A stretch of 64,000 bases of DNA, from NCBI GenBank assembly GCA_902595845.1, contig CACJRN010000003.1, forward strand, positions 62,001 through 126,000. Direction: 5' to 3'. The translations under genes and the position numbers were made by a program. The notes below the pieces were generated by a model that did no database searches, was not told where the DNA came from, and was given only the letters and a program-made list of their open reading frames with translations. Every line of letters starts with the position of its first letter. Position 1 is the first letter of the stretch. This DNA comes from an uncultured Gammaproteobacteria bacterium (GTDB lineage: Bacteria > Pseudomonadota > Gammaproteobacteria > Steroidobacterales > UBA11654). Below are positions 39,180 to 48,616 of this stretch, one piece after another.

Positions 39180-40055
39180 TTAATTCACCGCATCCACTTG
39201 AGCTTTGACCTCATCTGCAAAGTTTACTTCTTCAACTTCAACTCCTTCACCCACTTCATAGCGAATAAATGTGACAACTGAAGAACCACTCTTTTCAAGT
39301 AGCTTAGCCACTGTAATGTCTGGGTCTTTTATAAATTCCTGGCCCATTAGAGTGATTGAGTTAAATTGTTTGTTCAGCTTTCCATCAACGATTTTAGGTA
39401 TAATTTCTGCTGGCTTACCCTCATCTTCAACCTGTTTTGTGAGTATCTTTCTCTCTTCATCAATGACATCTTCGGGGATATCTGATATCTGAATATACTC
39501 AGGTTGTGATGCAGCTACATGCATAGCGATGTCCTTTGCAAGTTGCTCATCTCCATTTTCAATGACAACCACTGATGCAATCTTGGTTCCATGAATATAT
39601 GACCCCGCAATGCCATTCACTGGTATTCTTTCGAACCTTCTGACTGTGATATTTTCTCCAATTTTTGAAACCACAAATTTTCTATAATCTTCGACGGTAT
39701 CGAATTCATCAATGGCTTCCTGATTCAGCTGATCTATTGTCTCTATGGAGTTTGACAAGATTAATTTTGATACATTATTAACAAATTTATCAAAAAGAGT
39801 ATCTTTGGCAGCAAAATCAGTCTCACAATTCACTTCCAGAATACTTAGATGATCACTACTAATCTCAACCTTAACCAAGCCTTGTGCTGTAGTTCTACCA
39901 GACTTTTTATCTGCCTTTGATTGACCTTTTTCTCTTAATAGTAATTTTGCTTTTTCAAAATCACCTTCAGACTCAAGCAAAGCTTTTTTACAGTCCATCA
40001 TTCCTGCATTGGTTTCTTCTCGGAGTTTTTTTACATCGATTGCTTTAATTTCCAT
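39180..40055 (-). CDS. tsf: Elongation factor Ts
   Basis: Nucleotide exchange factor for EF-Tu. 291 residues: N-terminal UBA-like domain [19 protein letters not shown], the exchange core [15 protein letters not shown] that contacts EF-Tu, and the second subdomain with [13 protein letters not shown] and ending [15 protein letters not shown]. Follows rpsB by 11 nt, the universal rpsB-tsf pair. Confidence 0.97.
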   Translation of the reverse strand: MEIKAIDVKKLREETNAGMMDCKKALLESEGDFEKAKLLLREKGQSKADKKSGRTTAQGLVKVEISSDHLSILEVNCETDFAAKDTLFDKFVNNVSKLILSNSIETIDQLNQEAIDEFDTVEDYRKFVVSKIGENITVRRFERIPVNGIAGSYIHGTKIASVVVIENGDEQLAKDIAMHVAASQPEYIQISDIPEDVIDEERKILTKQVEDEGKPAEIIPKIVDGKLNKQFNSITLMGQEFIKDPDITVAKLLEKSGSSVVTFIRYEVGEGVEVEEVNFADEVKAQVDAVN

Positions 40056-40066
40056 GATTCCCTCTG

Positions 40067-41044
40067 TTACTTCTCTTCCTTATTTTCATCCTCTGCTGGG
40101 GCTGCCTCTTCAGCTGGAGCTTCTTCCTCTGCTGGGGCTTCTTCCTCTGCTGGGGCTGCCTCTTCAACTGGAGCTTCTTCCTCTGCTGGAGCTTCTTCCT
40201 CTGCTGGGGCTTCTTCCTCTGCTGGGGCTGCCTCTTGAGCTGGAGCTTCTTGTGAAGTTTTCTTTATTACTATTTTCTTTTTCTTTTTGATTTTAGTAGT
40301 AGAAATTTTTCCTTCACTATCAACTTCAACAAAGTCATCCTCAATTTCCTCTAATATCGGAATTGTACTTTTACCTTCTTGATAGCTCTCAACTATCAAC
40401 GAAGTGATGAGTTCGGTCGTTAGTCTTGAATCATCGTTTGAAGGAATAAGATAATCGACTCCATCTGGTGATGAATTGGTGTCAACAATAGCCAAAATTG
40501 GTATACCTAGAACCAGTGCTTCCTTCACGGCATTCTTTTCATAATTTACATCAACAATAAAGATTGCATCAGGCAACTTTTTCATGTTTCTGATACCACC
40601 TAGGCCTTTTTCGAGTTTCTCATGAGATCTTCTTAGTGTTAGTACTTCTTTCTTTGAAAGCCCCTGAATATTTTCTTCTTTTAACGCTTCTTCAAGATTT
40701 TCAAGTTTTTTGATCGATTTAGAGATTGTTTTGTTATTTGTGAGTGTTCCACCAAGCCATCTATTCGAAACATATGGCATATCACAAGTAACGCCTGCAT
40801 TTTTGATTGCATCTTTTACAGATTTCTTTGTGCCTACAAAAAGAATCGTCCCTGATTGAGCGGCCAAGTTCTTAACAAAATCAGAAGCAGCCTCTATTTG
40901 GGGGATAGTTTTTTCTAGATTGATTATATGAATCCCGTTTCTGTCGCCATAGATGAAGTCCTGCATCTTGGGATTCCAATATTTGGTCTTATGACCAAAA
41001 TGTGCTCCTGCTTCGAGCAGGTCACGAATGTTTACTTTTTTCAT
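40067..41044 (-). CDS. rpsB: 30S ribosomal protein S2 with Ala-Pro-Glu repeat tail
   Basis: Small-subunit protein S2. Start is ATG at 41044 (KKVNIRDLLEAGAHFGHKT) with AGAGGA upstream; a longer frame to 41092 is not supported. Residues 1-226 are a normal S2 (MPYVSNRWLGGTLTN, VDTNSSPDGVDYLIPSNDD). Residues 227-325 are an added tail: an acidic linker, a lysine-rich patch (KIKKKKKIVIKK) and about nine near-identical six-residue units of the form APAEEE. E. coli S2 has 241 residues, so this is about 85 longer. The tail is in frame with normal tsf spacing, so it is not an assembly error by appearance; its function is unknown. Confidence 0.94.
   Translation of the reverse strand: MKKVNIRDLLEAGAHFGHKTKYWNPKMQDFIYGDRNGIHIINLEKTIPQIEAASDFVKNLAAQSGTILFVGTKKSVKDAIKNAGVTCDMPYVSNRWLGGTLTNNKTISKSIKKLENLEEALKEENIQGLSKKEVLTLRRSHEKLEKGLGGIRNMKKLPDAIFIVDVNYEKNAVKEALVLGIPILAIVDTNSSPDGVDYLIPSNDDSRLTTELITSLIVESYQEGKSTIPILEEIEDDFVEVDSEGKISTTKIKKKKKIVIKKTSQEAPAQEAAPAEEEAPAEEEAPAEEEAPVEEAAPAEEEAPAEEEAPAEEAAPAEDENKEEK
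40091..40249 (-). repeat. 18-bp tandem repeats encoding APAEEE units in rpsB
   Basis: Short imperfect tandem repeats, mostly 18 bases long (plus-strand form GGGGCTTCTTCCTCTGCT), with 15-18 base variants. The near-identity of DNA units suggests recent expansion by slippage, so copy number may differ among strains. The opposite strand shows a Leu-Pro frame that is only a shadow. Confidence 0.85.
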
Positions 41045-41147
41045 TTTTTTCCTCTTTGGGTTAAACTCCCACAAATCCCAATCAATAACCAAATAAGGGC
41101 ACCCATTGACTGTGTCGAATTGTGTTCGATATTAATGCAAAATTGCG
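41045..41147 (-). ncRNA. Probable S2 (rpsB) mRNA leader
   Basis: About 100 nt of leader precede rpsB. It holds a perfect TCGAA/TTCGA stem with a 5-nt loop, a TCAAT/ATTGA stem and a GGG/CCC stem just before the Shine-Dalgarno. Gammaproteobacterial rpsB leaders are known S2-autoregulatory elements; equivalence here is inferred from position and length, not from an aligned structure. Confidence 0.35.
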
Positions 41148-41153
41148 CTGGGA

Positions 41154-41182
41154 TTTATAACATAATAAACTCCAAGCAACAA
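41154..41182 (-). promoter_or_regulatory. Promoter of rpsB-tsf operon
   Basis: Minus strand TTGTTG and TATAAA with exact 17-nt spacing, placing transcription start near 41147 and leaving a leader of about 100 nt. The divergent map gene starts at 41212, so both promoters share this 167-nt region. Confidence 0.55.
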
Positions 41183-41211
41183 TAAAAAAGAGAGTAAAAT
41201 TTTAAAGGGAA

Positions 41212-41979
41212 ATGTCTGTTGAAATAAAAACACTAGAGCAGCAAGAAAAAATGAGAATTGCTGGAAAACTTGCCTCTGAAGTACTTGATATGATTGGTGA
41301 GCATGTAAAGCCAGGTGTGAGTACTATGGAATTGGATGAGATTTGCAATGATTTCATTGTAAATACACAGAAAACAATCCCAGCGAATGTGGGTTATAGA
41401 GGTTTTCCTGCTACAACATGCACATCAATTAATCATGTTGTATGCCATGGAATACCCAGTGAGAAAAGACTAAAAAATGGCGATATTCTTAACATCGATG
41501 TAACTGTAATTAAGGACGGCTTTCATGGAGATACCAGCAGAATGTTCAGCGTGGGCAAAACTTCAAATCAAGCAAACAAACTGATTGAAGCTACCTATGA
41601 ATCCATGTGCAAAGGAATAAAAGCAGTGAAGCCAGGTAATAAGTTAGGCGACATTGGTTATGCAATCCAAAAACATGCTGAAGGAAACTACTTCAGTGTA
41701 GTAAAAGAATACTGCGGTCATGGTATAGGCGAGATATATCATGACGAACCTCAAATTCTACATTATGGAATTCCAAATACTGGCATGGAACTCAAAGAAG
41801 GAATGACATTTACAATAGAACCAATGATTAATTCTGGTGGCTCTGCTGTAAGGCTCTTATCTGATGGCTGGACAGTAGTAACAAAAGATCACTCTCTATC
41901 TGCACAATGGGAACATACCATACTTGTTACAAATGACGGTTATGAAGTACTGACACTGGCGCCTGGTGAATTGATTTAA
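41212..41979 (+). CDS. map: Methionine aminopeptidase (type I)
   Basis: Removes N-terminal methionine from nascent proteins. The 255 residues show metal ligands in LNIDVTVIKDGFHGDTSRMF (two Asp), YCGHGIGEIYHDEP (His), FTIEPMI (Glu) and AQWEHTILV (Glu). Shine-Dalgarno AAGGGA lies 3 nt before the ATG. Divergent from rpsB, as in E. coli, and followed by glnD after 11 nt, also as in E. coli. Confidence 0.97.
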   Translation: MSVEIKTLEQQEKMRIAGKLASEVLDMIGEHVKPGVSTMELDEICNDFIVNTQKTIPANVGYRGFPATTCTSINHVVCHGIPSEKRLKNGDILNIDVTVIKDGFHGDTSRMFSVGKTSNQANKLIEATYESMCKGIKAVKPGNKLGDIGYAIQKHAEGNYFSVVKEYCGHGIGEIYHDEPQILHYGIPNTGMELKEGMTFTIEPMINSGGSAVRLLSDGWTVVTKDHSLSAQWEHTILVTNDGYEVLTLAPGELI

Positions 41980-41990
41980 TTGCCAATTAG

Positions 41991-44630
41991 ATGATCAGTT
42001 CAAAATTTTTAGAGTCTAATATCGAGAAAAATTTCTCATCATATGAAAGCAGAAAAAAGGCAATTTCTGATTTAAAGGCATTTATAAAAAAGGAATCTAC
42101 TCTGATTGATGACTTAATTATTGATGCACCAATAAAGGAAACGATATCAAAGCGGTGTGAATTAAATGACGATGTCATTCACTTTGTGGCAAATCAATTT
42201 TTCAGTAATGATGAATCAAAACTTAACATTATTGCTGTTGGTGGTTATGGCAGAGGTGAGTTTTACCCAAAATCTGATACTGACTTACTTATTCTTCTTG
42301 ATAAGAACACCAAAAATGATCTTAAAAACAATATTTCAAAATTCCTGACATTTCTTTGGGATATTGGCATTGAAGCAAGCCATAGCACACGAACGGTTAA
42401 TGAATGCATAAAAGAATCCAAAAGAGATATTTCTGTAGGAACATCACTGCTTGAATCTAGATCAATTTTTGGATCAAAAACGCTATTCTCAGAGTACCAG
42501 AAGAAGGTTCTCTTGAAACAAGCATGGAAAAACGAAAAATTTTTTAGTGCAAAAATTGATGAACAGAATAATCGACACAACAGCTTCAATAACACAGCTT
42601 ATAACCTTGAGCCAAATATAAAAGATGGCCCAGGTGGTTTGAGGGATGCTCATACAATTTTTTGGATTGCTAAAAAACTTGGCTATGGAAATATTGCCGA
42701 ACTAGAGCGAGACAATATTCTGAATATTGATCAAATTCGATTACTTCAAGAAGCATGGGGCTTGATATCAAAAATAAGATATGCGCTTCACTCATTGGCT
42801 AAACGTCCAGAAGATAGACTTTTGTTCGATTACCAAAGAGTCCTTGCAGAAAATTTTGGCTACAAAGACTCTGAACACTTAATGGCTGTTGAAGTTTTCA
42901 TGCAAGATTACTATAAAGCAGCAAAAACTATCTCTAGATTCAATGAAATATGTTTGCAAATATTTGACCAGAAAATCAATGCCAGACGATTCATAGCAAA
43001 AAAAAATATTAATAAAAATTTTCACATAAGAAATAAGCTAATTGGGCTAAGAAAGGGAGTAGAGTTTGAGAATGACCCGAGCTTACTTCTTGAGATATTT
43101 CTTCACTTTCAGGAAAACAATATCACTGGAATAGAGTCAAAAACAATTAACCAAATTTTAGAAAATTTAGATCTGATCAATGATGGATTCAGAGATAATC
43201 CAGATAATAAAAAACTATTCCTTAAGATATTAAAAGCGCCAGAGGGTGTTACCCATGAATTAAAGAGAATGAATCTTTACGGTGTACTTGGATTATATCT
43301 ACCAATATTTGGCCAAATAGAAGGCAGAATGCAGTTTGATCTATTTCACACACTGACTGTTGATGAGCATACTTTAAACGTGGTTAGCAATTTAAGAAGG
43401 CTGGCACTGGACAGATTCAACCATGAATACCCGGAAGACAGTAAGAAAATGCAGTCAATAGAATCTCAAGAAATACTTTACTTGGCAGGGTTATTTCATG
43501 ACATAGCAAAAGGTAGAGGTGGAGATCATTCTGTTTTAGGAGCAAGAGATGCAGAAGAGTTTTGTATTGCACATGGCATGACGAGATACGAATCTAAACT
43601 TGTTTCTTGGCTTGTAGAAAATCATTTAATTTTTTCACTGACTGCTCAAAAGAAGGATATTCATGACCCACTAGTTGTCAAAGAGCTTGCAGAAATTATT
43701 GGAGATGAAGAAAAGCTAGAGTATTTATATCTTCTAACGGTTTGCGATCTGAGAGCAACAAACCCAAATTTATGGAACAGCTGGAAAGAAAGACTCTTTA
43801 AAGATCTTTATCATCTAACAAAAAATGCCCTGAGAATGGGTCTCGAAAATACAATCGATAAGGAAGAAATTGTAAAAGAGAAAATAGAGATAGCGAATAT
43901 TCATATAGGGGATCAAGGTCTTGATATCTCCAAATTAAGAACAGAGATCGAAAAACTAAGTGAAGACTATTTCCTACGATTTAATCAGGGTGAAATCAAT
44001 TTTCACCTTGAGAAACTGATAACAAATAGTGTTACAGATGAGGAAAACACCATCATTGGTTTAAAAATCATTGAAGAAGAAGGTCTGATGCTATTGTTCA
44101 TAAAAACACTTATGGATATTGATACTTTCTCAATAATCACAAATAACTTGGTCGAAAAAAATATATCCATCAAAGATGCGAAAGTCATCGAGCTGAATGA
44201 TGGAAACTGTATATATAATTTCTATACTGATATGCCAAAAGGCGATGCCTATGATATGGAAAATAAGATTGAATCTTTAATTGAGAATTTGAGCTGGAGG
44301 CTTAAAAAGAAACAAATCATCAAAAAGAAAAAATTCAAACTTCCAAGAAGATTAAGAAGCTTTTCAACAAAAACAAGAGTGAATTTCCTTGTTGATCATA
44401 TCCATAATCGAACAGTCCTTGAAATCGTTTCAATAGATAGACCAGGACTTCTTGTTGATGTGTCAGAGGTGCTTAGAAAAAATAACATTTGGATCGAGTC
44501 AGCAAAAATAGCCACAATTGGTGAAAGAGCTGAGGATGTCTTTTATCTTAGAGATGAATATCAAGATGCAATTGCGATTGAAACAAATAAGAAATTAGAG
44601 TCAGAACTCATTGAGTCATTGGATGGTTAA
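41991..44630 (+). CDS. glnD: Bifunctional PII uridylyltransferase/uridylyl-removing enzyme
   Basis: Nitrogen sensor that modifies PII proteins according to glutamine. The 879 residues contain the nucleotidyltransferase motif GGYGRGEFYPKSDTDLL (about 84-100), the HD hydrolase motif LFHDIAKGRGGDH (about 501-513), and two C-terminal ACT domains (about 695-780 and 805-879, the latter with VLEIVSIDRPGLLVDVSEVL). All four modules are intact. Its stop overlaps the convergent dsbB stop by 4 nt. The PII gene itself is not in this window. Confidence 0.97.
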   Translation: MISSKFLESNIEKNFSSYESRKKAISDLKAFIKKESTLIDDLIIDAPIKETISKRCELNDDVIHFVANQFFSNDESKLNIIAVGGYGRGEFYPKSDTDLLILLDKNTKNDLKNNISKFLTFLWDIGIEASHSTRTVNECIKESKRDISVGTSLLESRSIFGSKTLFSEYQKKVLLKQAWKNEKFFSAKIDEQNNRHNSFNNTAYNLEPNIKDGPGGLRDAHTIFWIAKKLGYGNIAELERDNILNIDQIRLLQEAWGLISKIRYALHSLAKRPEDRLLFDYQRVLAENFGYKDSEHLMAVEVFMQDYYKAAKTISRFNEICLQIFDQKINARRFIAKKNINKNFHIRNKLIGLRKGVEFENDPSLLLEIFLHFQENNITGIESKTINQILENLDLINDGFRDNPDNKKLFLKILKAPEGVTHELKRMNLYGVLGLYLPIFGQIEGRMQFDLFHTLTVDEHTLNVVSNLRRLALDRFNHEYPEDSKKMQSIESQEILYLAGLFHDIAKGRGGDHSVLGARDAEEFCIAHGMTRYESKLVSWLVENHLIFSLTAQKKDIHDPLVVKELAEIIGDEEKLEYLYLLTVCDLRATNPNLWNSWKERLFKDLYHLTKNALRMGLENTIDKEEIVKEKIEIANIHIGDQGLDISKLRTEIEKLSEDYFLRFNQGEINFHLEKLITNSVTDEENTIIGLKIIEEEGLMLLFIKTLMDIDTFSIITNNLVEKNISIKDAKVIELNDGNCIYNFYTDMPKGDAYDMENKIESLIENLSWRLKKKQIIKKKKFKLPRRLRSFSTKTRVNFLVDHIHNRTVLEIVSIDRPGLLVDVSEVLRKNNIWIESAKIATIGERAEDVFYLRDEYQDAIAIETNKKLESELIESLDG

Positions 44631-45142
44631 TGATTTTGATTCAGAGATCTTAAGTTAGACCATGCTCCATAAACCAGAAGCACTGAGAGTGATACTATTA
44701 CCCAAGCTGGCATGCTCAGACCAATAAAGGACCAATCAACATTTGCGCACTCACCAGATCCTGAGAAAACCATTTCAAAAACTTCTATAAACGCAAAATT
44801 CTCGACCATAAAATCGAGTCCAGGGCCACACCCAGGTACCTTTTCTGGTGGAAGATTCTGCAACCATACATGTCGCGAGGCAACTAGTATTCCAGAAAGA
44901 GAGGTGATCAATATCAATGAACCGATTAGAAGCCTTGAAAAGCGACTGTTAAAAGGAAAACAACCAAGCAAAAATGTCAATCCAAGCAAGATTGTAGAAA
45001 TCCTTTGAAATATGCACATTGGACAAGGCTCGAGTCCGAGAAAATGTTCAGCATAAAGGGCATAACTCATCAAAAGTGTGCATGCACAAAAGCCGAGGAA
45101 GTTGTGTATTCTTATGGATAAGTTTTTAAAAGCTTCAATCAA
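44627..45142 (-). CDS. dsbB: Disulfide bond formation protein B
   Basis: Inner-membrane quinone reductase that reoxidises DsbA. The 171 residues have four membrane helices, the redox pair in LEPCPMCIFQR and the second periplasmic cysteine pair (VPGCGPGLDF and ECANVDW). These are the four essential cysteines. Starts within the tsaB end (4-nt overlap). DsbA is not encoded nearby. Confidence 0.94.
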   Translation of the reverse strand: MIEAFKNLSIRIHNFLGFCACTLLMSYALYAEHFLGLEPCPMCIFQRISTILLGLTFLLGCFPFNSRFSRLLIGSLILITSLSGILVASRHVWLQNLPPEKVPGCGPGLDFMVENFAFIEVFEMVFSGSGECANVDWSFIGLSMPAWVIVSLSVLLVYGAWSNLRSLNQNH

Positions 45143-45801
45143 TTGGCTACCTCATCAAAAAGGTAATTTGGCTTGAGATTCATGCAATCTATTGTATTAC
45201 CTTTATTGAATTGTTCTAGTGCATGATCAATCATCGTCCTTGAATTCAGATATTCCTCTCCGTTTTGATTGAGTAATGAATTTGAATCTATTTTTAGATC
45301 TGGGTATCTGATAATACCGCTTCCTGCAATTAATGCATCAGTTTCAGAGATTTCGATTTCATTAATATTTGCGACTCGATCATTAGACAATTTAATAAAT
45401 TCATGGTTTTTTAAAGCATAAGAACCGATGTATAAATTACCTCTTCCAGCATCTTCTATCAAAATTACATTCTCTTTATCATTTTTTTCCATTATCTCTC
45501 TAGCAATAATCTCGAGACTTGAGATAGCAACGATCGGAATACTTAAAACATAACTTATTGATTTAATTGCACTTATAGAGACTCTGAGTCCTGAGAATCG
45601 GCCAGGACCAATACCAACAGCAAGAAAATCAAGTTCCTCAATTGATGTGCTTGCAAGCTTTAGTACATCATCAATTCTTTTAAAAATGTCTTTGGCATGA
45701 TCGGTTGATTTATTAACAGACCTATCAAAGTAATTACTGCTATTTTTTACCCCAAGACAAAATCTTCTAGTTGAGGTATCTATGGCTATGCATTTAGTCA
45801 T
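45139..45801 (-). CDS. tsaB: tRNA threonylcarbamoyladenosine biosynthesis protein TsaB
   Basis: Partner of TsaD in forming t6A37 on ANN-decoding tRNAs. The 220 residues begin CIAIDTSTRRFCLGV and carry VGIGPGRFSGLRVSISAIKS, the diagnostic ASKHA-fold segments of TsaB; a long C-terminal part is variable as in the family. Divergent from pckG with a 105-nt spacer. Confidence 0.93.
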   Translation of the reverse strand: MTKCIAIDTSTRRFCLGVKNSSNYFDRSVNKSTDHAKDIFKRIDDVLKLASTSIEELDFLAVGIGPGRFSGLRVSISAIKSISYVLSIPIVAISSLEIIAREIMEKNDKENVILIEDAGRGNLYIGSYALKNHEFIKLSNDRVANINEIEISETDALIAGSGIIRYPDLKIDSNSLLNQNGEEYLNSRTMIDHALEQFNKGNTIDCMNLKPNYLFDEVAN

Positions 45802-45906
45802 GGTTTAGTTAAAATACACCACTTAAATTTAGTTGATTTTTTTTGAATAATAACAAAAAGATTCAATCAAGTATTAACCAATAAATTTAATAAATAGAAA
45901 ATAACT

Positions 45907-47655
45907 ATGTCTACATCAAATAAAGAGCTTCAGAGTTGGGTTGAGGATGTTTCAAAGATGACCAAACCAGAGAATATCTACTGGTGCAATGGTTCTAAAG
46001 AAGAATACGAAGAATTTATTCAAAAAATGCTTGGGACAGGAGACTTAATGCAGCTCAATGAGGAAACTTTTCCAAATTGCTACCTGCATCGATCAGATCC
46101 ATCGGATGTTGCCAGAGTTGAGCATTTAACTTTCATCTGTACTGAAGACTCAGAGGATGCAGGTCCGAATAATAATTGGATGGATCCTAAAGAGGCTCAT
46201 GAGAAGCTTGACGACTTGTTTGAAAACTGCATGGAAGGCAGAACCATGTATGTCATTCCTTACTGCATGGGACCCATAGGGTCAGAACTCTCAAGATGTG
46301 GAGTTGAGATAACTGATAGTCCATATGTTGTTGCAAACATGTATCTGATGACAAGGATGGGTGATGAGGCACTTGCAAGGATTGAAAGAGAGGGGGGATT
46401 CGTTAAAGGGATTCACTCTACAGGTGACCTTGATCCTGAGAAAAGATTCATCATGCATTTCCCAGATGAAAAAATTATCAGAAGTATTGGATCTGGCTAT
46501 GGAGGTAATGCCCTACTCGGAAAGAAATGTCATGCATTGAGAATTGCGAGTTATCAAGCACTAGAAGAAAAATGGCTTGCTGAGCATATGTTGATTGTTG
46601 AAATAGAAAATCCACAGGGTGAAATCTTTAATATAGCTGCGGCATTCCCATCAGCTTGTGGAAAAACAAATCTTGCCATGTTAATTCCACCCGATGAATA
46701 CAAAGGATGGAAAGTGAGAACAATTGGTGATGATATTGCTTGGCTTCATATGGATGATGCTGGTCAAATATGGGCCATTAATCCAGAAGCTGGTTATTTT
46801 GGCGTGGTTCCTGGGACGAATGAGGATGATAATGAAAATGCATACAAGGCTATTCAATCGAATGCAATATTCACCAATGTAGGGTTAACAGATAATAATG
46901 AGCCTTGGTGGGAAGGCAGAAAAGACGGCAACCCTGTCATAGACTGGAAAGGCGATAGAATCGAGCAAGGTGAAGATGCAGTTTTCGCTCATCCCAACTC
47001 TAGATTCACAGTCTCAGCAAAGAATAATCCAAAATATTCAGATCTCGCTGACTCTTCAAATGGTGTTCCAATCTCAGCCATCGTTTTTGGCGGCAGAAGA
47101 AGTGAACTGGCACCATTGGTATACGAGTCAAAAGATTGGAATCATGGTGTTCTTGTTGGAGCCAGCGTGGGCTCTGAAACCACTGCTGCTGCAATAGGAG
47201 AAGTAGGCGTCATCAGGAGAGATCCCATGGCCATGAAGCCTTTTTGTGGGTATAACTTTGCAGATTATTGGACACATTGGTTAAGCTTCTCAGAACGTTC
47301 TAATAACCTACCAAAGATCTTCCATGTGAATTGGTTTAGAAAAAATGAAAATGGATTCATTTGGCCTGGATTCGGAGATAACTTAAGAGTCCTGGAGTGG
47401 ATTATTAAGCGTTGCAATAATGAAATTGATGCTCTAGAAACACCGATTGGCTACCTTCCAAAATCAGAAGACATCAATACTTCTGGATTAACAATTTCAG
47501 ATGATGCGATGGAAGAACTAGTGTTTGTTGACAATCAAAAATGGTTGGATGAAATGGCTGGTATAAGAGAGTATTTTGGAGAGTACGAAGAAAGGCTTCC
47601 AGAAAAATTGCTCGAGGAACATGCCAAGGTCATTGAAGCACTCAATGCTGAGTAA
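45907..47655 (+). CDS. pckG: Phosphoenolpyruvate carboxykinase (GTP-dependent)
   Basis: Converts oxaloacetate to PEP in gluconeogenesis. The 582 residues match the GTP-type family: SGYGGNALLGKKCHALRI, the P-loop AAFPSACGKTNLAML, IGDDIAWLHMDDAG and NWFRKNENGFIWPGFGDN. E. coli and many gammaproteobacteria use the unrelated-length ATP enzyme, so the GTP form is a lineage marker. No clear Shine-Dalgarno precedes the ATG. Its last 14 bases overlap the convergent dusA end. Confidence 0.97.
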   Translation: MSTSNKELQSWVEDVSKMTKPENIYWCNGSKEEYEEFIQKMLGTGDLMQLNEETFPNCYLHRSDPSDVARVEHLTFICTEDSEDAGPNNNWMDPKEAHEKLDDLFENCMEGRTMYVIPYCMGPIGSELSRCGVEITDSPYVVANMYLMTRMGDEALARIEREGGFVKGIHSTGDLDPEKRFIMHFPDEKIIRSIGSGYGGNALLGKKCHALRIASYQALEEKWLAEHMLIVEIENPQGEIFNIAAAFPSACGKTNLAMLIPPDEYKGWKVRTIGDDIAWLHMDDAGQIWAINPEAGYFGVVPGTNEDDNENAYKAIQSNAIFTNVGLTDNNEPWWEGRKDGNPVIDWKGDRIEQGEDAVFAHPNSRFTVSAKNNPKYSDLADSSNGVPISAIVFGGRRSELAPLVYESKDWNHGVLVGASVGSETTAAAIGEVGVIRRDPMAMKPFCGYNFADYWTHWLSFSERSNNLPKIFHVNWFRKNENGFIWPGFGDNLRVLEWIIKRCNNEIDALETPIGYLPKSEDINTSGLTISDDAMEELVFVDNQKWLDEMAGIREYFGEYEERLPEKLLEEHAKVIEALNAE

Positions 47656-48616
47656 ATCTATCCTCTACAAATAACTGCATAGATTTAACAAGGTCTTCAG
47701 CACTGCTTTTCTTGGATTCAATTCCACCTGATAAGTTTCTCCATTCCTTAGCACCAGGCATACCTTTGAATAACGAAGTCATATGTCTTGTAATAAAATG
47801 AACGCCTGTACCATGATTTGATTCTTTTAGAATGTACTCAAACATTTTTTCAAAGAATTCGGTCATCTCTATGGGTTTTTCCTCATAGATAGAGCTATTT
47901 ATTTCTCTGAGAATCAGTGGATTATTACAAGCTTCTCTGCCAATCATAACACCATCGACATATTTGAAATGTTCTTCAATTTCATTGATGTCTTTAATCT
48001 CACCATTGATTTCAATTGTCAGATCACTGTATTGCTCTTTAATTTTATAAACTCTTGGATAATTAATTGGCGGAATGGTTCTATTTTCCTTGGGACTCAA
48101 TCCGTTGAGAAGAGCCTTTCTGGCATGCAAGATATAGTGATCACAACCGTAATTTGAGGTTGTTTCAATGAACTCACATAAAAATTCATATGAGTCAAGG
48201 TCATCAATACCTAAGCGAGTTTTAATGGTGACAGGAAGATCGCAAGCATGCTTGATTGATTCCACCATCTGCCCTACAGTTTCTGGCTCATCCATTAACG
48301 CAGCACCCACTTTGCAGTTCTGAACTCTTTCGCTAGGGCAACCGATGTTTAGATTTATTTCATTGTAATTACAATTTTTGATGACCTTAGATGCATCCGA
48401 TGCAGCATTTGGGTCATTACCAGCTATTTGAATGGCAACTGCTTTTGAATCTTTGTTTTCTCTTTGCAAAAAGTTCTTGTCAGATTGAATGATTGCATCC
48501 ACATGGATCATCGGTGTGTATAAAGAAATCTTATCGCATAATAAAGATGCCATGAATCTGAAGTGCCTATCAGTCATTCCCATCATTGGGGCTACAGATA
48601 TACGTTTATCAAACAT
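47642..48616 (-). CDS. dusA: tRNA-dihydrouridine synthase A
   Basis: FMN enzyme reducing U20/U20a in the tRNA D-loop. I use the ATG at 48616 (FDKRISVAPMMGMTDRH), which shares a base with the stop of the ABC permease gene (TGATG), for 324 residues. NLNIGCPSERVQNCKVGAAL holds the catalytic cysteine; IKTRLGIDD and ILHARKALLNGLSPKENR match DusA rather than DusB or DusC. A frame extending upstream to 48637 is not needed. Confidence 0.95.
   Translation of the reverse strand: MFDKRISVAPMMGMTDRHFRFMASLLCDKISLYTPMIHVDAIIQSDKNFLQRENKDSKAVAIQIAGNDPNAASDASKVIKNCNYNEINLNIGCPSERVQNCKVGAALMDEPETVGQMVESIKHACDLPVTIKTRLGIDDLDSYEFLCEFIETTSNYGCDHYILHARKALLNGLSPKENRTIPPINYPRVYKIKEQYSDLTIEINGEIKDINEIEEHFKYVDGVMIGREACNNPLILREINSSIYEEKPIEMTEFFEKMFEYILKESNHGTGVHFITRHMTSLFKGMPGAKEWRNLSGGIESKKSSAEDLVKSMQLFVEDRFTQH

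Noticed and set aside
40091-40249. Possible CRISPR array
   Set aside because: Repeat units are 15-18 bases without unique spacers and lie in frame within a coding sequence.
40009-40290. Plus-strand frame rich in Leu and Pro across the rpsB tail
   Set aside because: It is the antisense image of the 18-bp repeats and of the tsf start; composition is an artefact of the repeats.
41045-41092. N-terminal extension of S2 to 41092
   Set aside because: It runs through the leader; the ATG at 41044 has a Shine-Dalgarno and matches the S2 family start.
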